Positions 14,480 to 17,274 of a stretch of DNA of 17,274 bases are shown here, piece by piece (within the stretch, counting starts at the first letter, position 1; each line of letters opens with the position of its first letter). Source of the DNA: Bacteroidales bacterium (lineage in GTDB: Bacteria; Bacteroidota; Bacteroidia; Bacteroidales; VadinHA17); NCBI GenBank assembly GCA_025455505.1, contig JALOMK010000005.1, positions 1 to 17,274 on the forward strand. Reading direction: 5' to 3'. A program made the translations under genes and the position numbers. The notes under the pieces are model-generated. The model had not been told where the DNA came from and did not search any database. It was given only the letters and a program-made list of their open reading frames with translations.

Positions 14480-14544
14480 CCTCACCAGCCATTCCCCCGG
14501 AACCGGGATAAGGCAAATATTCATTGGCCTGTTGCTGGCTGAGG
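14480..14544. repeat. Imperfect long inverted repeat with inner GC hairpin
   Basis: CCTCACCAGC (14480-14489) pairs with GCTGGCTGAGG (14534-14544) apart from one bulged base. Between them is a tight CCCGG/CCGGG hairpin (14496-14507). There is no T-tract on either strand and no open frame. It may be a transcript 3'-end structure for ettA or an interspersed repeat; nothing identifies it further. Confidence 0.35.
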
Positions 14545-14595
14545 GGATATAAATGTTATTCCCTTAATCGTTCGCCCTTCCTCGCTTCTCCCAAC

Positions 14596-14659
14596 CCCAT
14601 AGCGCCATTAAGCCGTTTCGCCTTGATGCCTTGACGCCTTGACGCCGTTTCGCCTTCCT
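14596..14659 (-). repeat. Octamer tandem array C at the 3' end of ettA
   Basis: Eight consecutive 8-bp units lie in unbroken phase. Read on the minus strand, the unit types are AGGAAGGC, GAAACGGC (twice), GTCAAGGC (twice), ATCAAGGC, TTAATGGC and a decayed GCTATGGG. The array starts one base after the ettA stop codon (14661) and runs in the sense direction of ettA. The motif matches arrays A and B near the window start. Confidence 0.75.
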
Positions 14660-14660
14660 A

Positions 14661-16343
14661 TCACGCCAGTTTCTTATACTTGATCCTGACAGGTGTTGTA
14701 TCGGAGACTCTCTTTTTATAATTTTCCTCGTAGTCCGTGTAATTGCCCTCAAACCAGACGACTTTTGAGTCGCCCTCGAAGGCAAGCATATGAGTGGTGA
14801 CCCTGTCGAGGAACCACCTGTCGTGTGATATTATTACAGCGCAGCCGGCAAAATTCTCGAGTCCTTCCTCGAGAGCCCTGAGGGTATTTACATCGATGTC
14901 GTTTGTAGGCTCGTCGAGAAGAAGTACGTTGGCTCCCGATTTAAGAGTCAGGGCAAGATGCAGCCTGTTTCTCTCGCCACCTGAAAGAACTCCGCATTTC
15001 TTCTCCTGGTCGGCGCCCGTGAAGTTAAACCTGGCAACGTAGGCCCTGGCGTTTACGAGCCTGTTCCCGACGAGCACTTCCGGCTGTCCACCCGATATAA
15101 CTTCGTAAACTGTTTTTTCCGGATCTATTGCCTCGTGAGCCTGGTCGACATATCCCAGTGCCACTGTTTCTCCTATCCTGAACGTACCTGAAGTTGGCTG
15201 TTCCTGGCCCATTATCATCCTGAAAAGAGTTGTTTTTCCTGCCCCGTTGGCGCCAATAACACCGACTATGCCATTTGGGGGCAGCCTGAAGCCGAGATCC
15301 TCGAAGAGCAGCTTGTCGCCATAGGATTTGGCCACCTTTTCGGCTTCAATTACCTTGTCGCCAAGGCGTGGGCCGTTGGGAATGAAGATCTCAAGCTTTT
15401 CCTCTTTCTGTTTTACATCCTGGTTAAGAAGATTTTCATAAGCACCCAGCCTGGCCCTTGATTTTGCATGCCTTGCCTTGGGTGACATTCTTACCCATTC
15501 AAGTTCACGTTCGAGTATCTTGCGACGTTTAACGTTCCCCTTTTCCTCAATTTCGAGCCTTTTTGACTTCTGTTCAAGCCATGAAGAGTAGTTTCCTTTC
15601 CAGGGAATTCCTTCGCCCCTGTCGAGCTCGAGTATCCAGCCGGCCACATTGTCGAGGAAGTACCTGTCGTGTGTTATGCATATGACTGTGCCCGGGTATT
15701 GTTTGAGAGTTGTTTCGAGCCATTGGACCGATTCGGCATCAAGGTGGTTGGTAGGCTCATCGAGAAGAAGAATGTCAGGTTGCCTCAGAAGTAGTCTGCA
15801 AAGTGCCACCCGGCGTCTTTCTCCACCCGAGAGCACGTTTACCCTTGCCTCTCCGTCAGGACAGCGGAGGGCATCCATTGCCCTTTCAAGCTTATGATCC
15901 ACGTTCCAGCCATCGCTCATATCGATCTTCTCCTGCAGGACGGCCTGCCGGTCCATAAGCTGCTGCATCCTTTCGGGATTCTCGTATACTTCAGGATTTC
16001 CGAAGCTGTTGTTTATCTCTTCGTATTCCTTAATCACGTCCATTATCTCCTTCAGACCCTCGCTGACTATCTCCCTGACGCTGCGGCTTTCGTCAAGAAG
16101 CGGGTCCTGGGGCAGGTGCCCCACAGTGTATCCCGGAAGGAAGGTCACATCGCCCTGGTACTCCTTCTCGAGTCCCGCAATGATCTTCAGGAGCGTTGAT
16201 TTCCCGGAACCGTTGAGACCGATTATGCCGATCTTTGCTCCCAGGAAAAAGGACAGGGAGATATCCTTCAGGACCTGCCTGTGAGGAGGGAAGGTTTTGC
16301 CGACCCTGTACATCGAAAAGATTATCTTGTTGTCGTCTGCCAT
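14661..16343 (-). CDS. ettA: ABC-F protein EttA, energy-dependent translational throttle
   Basis: EttA binds the ribosomal E site and, depending on ATP/ADP, controls entry of the 70S initiation complex into elongation; it has no membrane domain. The protein is 560 residues, close to the usual length (about 555). Two ABC domains are complete. The first has Walker A GLNGSGKS (42-49), signature LSGGERRR (171-178), Walker B ILLLDEPTNHLD (from 191) and H225. The second has GANGAGKT (364-371), LSGGERNR (453-460), LLLDEPTNDID (from 474) and H508. An arm insertion lies at about 94-137. The inter-domain linker RMSPKARHAKSRARLGAYE (285-303) is characteristic of EttA. ATG 16343 fits the family N-terminus. 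A -7 element lies 24 bases upstream, directly after the terminator hairpin of the previous gene. Confidence 0.96.
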   Translation of the reverse strand: MADDNKIIFSMYRVGKTFPPHRQVLKDISLSFFLGAKIGIIGLNGSGKSTLLKIIAGLEKEYQGDVTFLPGYTVGHLPQDPLLDESRSVREIVSEGLKEIMDVIKEYEEINNSFGNPEVYENPERMQQLMDRQAVLQEKIDMSDGWNVDHKLERAMDALRCPDGEARVNVLSGGERRRVALCRLLLRQPDILLLDEPTNHLDAESVQWLETTLKQYPGTVICITHDRYFLDNVAGWILELDRGEGIPWKGNYSSWLEQKSKRLEIEEKGNVKRRKILERELEWVRMSPKARHAKSRARLGAYENLLNQDVKQKEEKLEIFIPNGPRLGDKVIEAEKVAKSYGDKLLFEDLGFRLPPNGIVGVIGANGAGKTTLFRMIMGQEQPTSGTFRIGETVALGYVDQAHEAIDPEKTVYEVISGGQPEVLVGNRLVNARAYVARFNFTGADQEKKCGVLSGGERNRLHLALTLKSGANVLLLDEPTNDIDVNTLRALEEGLENFAGCAVIISHDRWFLDRVTTHMLAFEGDSKVVWFEGNYTDYEENYKKRVSDTTPVRIKYKKLA

Positions 16344-16366
16344 ACTTTATCAGGTTATAGTAAGTG

Positions 16367-16374
16367 CAAAAATA
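16367..16374 (-). promoter_or_regulatory. -7 element of ettA overlapping an upstream terminator tail
   Basis: TATTTTTG on the minus strand matches TAnnTTTG exactly, and it is also the T-rich tail of the hairpin at 16376-16402. No TTTG is present at -33 because the hairpin occupies that position. Confidence 0.45.
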
Positions 16375-16375
16375 A

Positions 16376-16402
16376 GCAGAGACGCAATGATTGCGTCTCT
16401 GC
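16376..16402 (-). terminator. Strong hairpin terminator of the small membrane protein gene
   Basis: Perfect 12-bp arms GCAGAGACGCAA (16376-16387) and TTGCGTCTCTGC (16391-16402) surround a 3-base loop. On the minus strand they are followed by TTATTTTT. It lies 25 bp past the stop codon of the upstream gene and 32 bp before the ettA start. Confidence 0.85.
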
Positions 16403-16427
16403 CTGGAAAAAATATTTAAGCTTGTAA

Positions 16428-16805
16428 CTATTCTTTTGTAAAAAGCTTTATTGTCTCATCCTGAAGAAGCACCCACAGGGAGTAGACCCCCTTGAGAGTT
16501 CCGATAGGGATGTTGAGGCAGCCAAGTGCAGCAACAACAATAACAAGGTACCTGGCCCAGGGCTGGTATGAAAGGAGCCCTATGCCGCCCACGAGGCCAA
16601 GCGTTGAAAGAAAACCTATCAGCAGGGGCACGCTTACGGAGAGAAACCCCAGCACCATGGATGGCACTTCCTCTCCCTCCACAAAGCCCCTGGCAAAATT
16701 AAGGGCGAAGAAGGCTGCAAGAGCCCCGACCAGTCCCAGTACTCCGAAACCGATGTGGATGGCTCCCACCACGGTCACATGTTTTTTCATTTTTGTATCT
16801 TCCAT
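16428..16805 (-). CDS. Small four-helix integral membrane protein, unknown function
   Basis: From ATG 16805 the protein is 125 residues (MEDTKMKKHVTVVGAIHIGF); an ATG five codons later (16790) is also possible. A TTG extension to 16823 has no support. Four hydrophobic segments are visible: VVGAIHIGFGVLGLVGALAA, VLGFLSVSVPLLIGFLSTLG, the segment around LVGGIGLL, and ARYLVIVVAALGCLNIPIGT. The C-terminal portion (QPWARYLVIV ... NIPIGTLKGVYSLWVLL) resembles small uncharacterised bacterial membrane proteins with a P-I-G-T-x-x-G-x-Y-x-x-W-x-L motif. I cannot name the family and propose no function. It is a single gene with its own terminator. Upstream, a TATTTTTA stretch may serve as a weak -7 element. 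Confidence 0.75.
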   Translation of the reverse strand: MEDTKMKKHVTVVGAIHIGFGVLGLVGALAAFFALNFARGFVEGEEVPSMVLGFLSVSVPLLIGFLSTLGLVGGIGLLSYQPWARYLVIVVAALGCLNIPIGTLKGVYSLWVLLQDETIKLFTKE

Positions 16806-16926
16806 GACACTATTTTTTTGCAAGTTAAAAATATTTTCATTCCGTATAAATGACGCCTTAATTTGGGCAGTGATGCATCTGTCTTCTTTTTATTTGACAT
16901 AAAGGGAATGAAATTTGTTCATTTCA

Positions 16927-16934
16927 TATCTTTG
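16927..16934 (+). promoter_or_regulatory. -7 element of the short lipoprotein gene
   Basis: TATCTTTG is an exact TAnnTTTG match ending 16 bases before the ATG at 16951. No TTTG occurs at the standard distance; the nearest are 9 and 30 bases upstream. Confidence 0.45.
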
Positions 16935-16937
16935 CAA

Positions 16938-17274
16938 TTAAATATCCGGCATGAAAAGGACACTGTTACTCTTATCTGGTTTTGCCCTGCTGGCAGTCAG
17001 CCTCACCTCCTGCGAGGCATTGATCGGAAACTGCATGATATGCCAGCAGAATACATATAATTCTTCCGGGACCCTGATAACGGAAGGCCAGGAGACTGAA
17101 TACTGATCAAAGCTTCCCTCGGATCCCCAATCGAGGACAGCGTCTTCTATACCGCTGCCCGCTATCCTGGTCCAGTGAATACCGTCCGGCGAGCGCGCAT
17201 AACCGATGCGAAATAAAAATGGCTGAATGGCCACCTGGGAGTACCACATGTGATAGGTTTCGCCGACCACGATG
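16938..17274 (-). CDS. Glycosidase-like five-bladed propeller fragment, N-terminus outside window, C-terminus doubtful
   Basis: The frame is open to the window edge (a GTG at 17270 is internal) and stops at 16938. Residues encoded at about 17105-17274 carry motifs of GH43/GH32-like or GH130-like beta-propellers: ETYHMWYSQ, RIGYARSPDGIHWTR and WGSEGSFD, followed by SVSWPSVIR. These families cleave or phosphorolyse glycans, and Bacteroidota encode many of them in polysaccharide loci. Beyond SVIR the frame loses family character (the next blade would usually read K-Y-Y-M-W-Y) and runs entirely antisense to the short lipoprotein gene, so the real protein is probably truncated or frame-disrupted here. 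No catalytic residue can be assigned from this fragment. Confidence 0.5.
   Translation of the reverse strand, partial: IVVGETYHMWYSQVAIQPFLFRIGYARSPDGIHWTRIAGSGIEDAVLDWGSEGSFDQYSVSWPSVIRVPEELYVFCWHIMQFPINASQEVRLTASRAKPDKSNSVLFMPDI
16951..17106 (+). CDS. Very short lipoprotein, apparently truncated at its 3' end
   Basis: The frame encodes 51 residues. The N-terminus is a textbook lipoprotein signal (MKRTLLLLSGFALLAVSLTSC), lipobox LTSC with Cys21 as the lipid site. The mature part contains CMIC and ends GTLITEGQETEY before TGA. Small Bacteroidota lipoproteins that I recall carry C-x-x-C, a short Y-x-x-x-G segment and then a G-x-x-T-E-Y-C-G block, continuing for some 20-40 residues. Here the stop falls exactly where that Cys would be, and translation beyond the TGA shows nothing family-like. 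The 3' end is antisense to a glycosidase-like reading frame. It may be intact and short, or truncated by a rearrangement. It is preceded by a good -7 element. Confidence 0.65.
   Translation: MKRTLLLLSGFALLAVSLTSCEALIGNCMICQQNTYNSSGTLITEGQETEY

Noticed and set aside
17104..17106. In-frame TGA at the expected Cys codon of the short lipoprotein, read as possible UGA recoding (Sec or Cys).
   Set aside because: Translation past the TGA gives no family-like sequence and the frame soon closes; no SECIS-like structure is evident, and other genes use TGA as a normal stop (tyrS, ettA, the phosphatase).

Overview
The window looks like an ordinary stretch of a Bacteroidota chromosome, most likely a Bacteroidales or Marinilabiliales relative. 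The evidence is protein style plus the promoters. Several intergenic regions carry the Bacteroidota -7 element TAnnTTTG, in two cases with TTTG close to the expected distance upstream. Shine-Dalgarno sequences are essentially absent, secreted proteins are lipoproteins or Q-starting mature proteins, and tRNA CCA ends are not encoded. I do not see a defence island, prophage, CRISPR array or transposon.

Layout. Positions 2-2440 (+): two consecutive PQQ-like beta-propeller proteins, the first cut by the window edge. Positions 2526-4202 (-): a secreted PHP-family metallohydrolase followed by a small lipoprotein with a carboxypeptidase-regulatory-like fold. Positions 4371-4766 (-): a ribbon-helix-helix-like small protein and tRNA-Gln(TTG), ended by a clear terminator. 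Positions 4840-5878 (-): class II fructose-bisphosphate aldolase with its own terminator. Positions 6091-12226 (+): a probable operon of TolC-type outer-membrane channel, periplasmic adaptor, TsaB, a DUF3108 protein, elongation factor P and a GAF/SpoIIE-type PP2C phosphatase. Positions 12230-14097 (-): CvpA-like membrane protein and tyrosyl-tRNA synthetase, converging on the previous operon with only 3 bp between stop codons. Positions 14317-14469 (+): tRNA-Arg(CCT) with promoter and terminator. Positions 14661-16343 (-): ABC-F protein EttA. Positions 16428-16805 (-): a small four-helix membrane protein. Positions 16951-17106 (+): a very short lipoprotein, which converges on and overlaps a fragment of a glycosidase-like beta-propeller gene (-) running out of the window.

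Functional themes. The central part is enriched in translation functions: TsaB (t6A tRNA modification), EF-P (polyproline rescue), TyrS, EttA and two tRNAs. They sit beside an envelope export pair (TolC plus adaptor) that lacks a neighbouring inner-membrane pump. The outer parts encode secreted propellers, a PHP hydrolase and a glycosidase-like protein.

The least explained material is intergenic. Phased, degenerate 8-bp tandem arrays (consensus RTMAMGGC) begin at the 3' ends of two unrelated genes, in sense orientation with each; in one case the array supplies the stop codon. A G-rich hairpin/quadruplex-capable block sits between two octamer clusters, and a 59-bp-spaced direct repeat with a GC-rich palindrome lies upstream of tRNA-Arg. 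There are also compact regulatory overlaps: a promoter element that starts with a stop codon, and a terminator T-tract that is also a -7 element.
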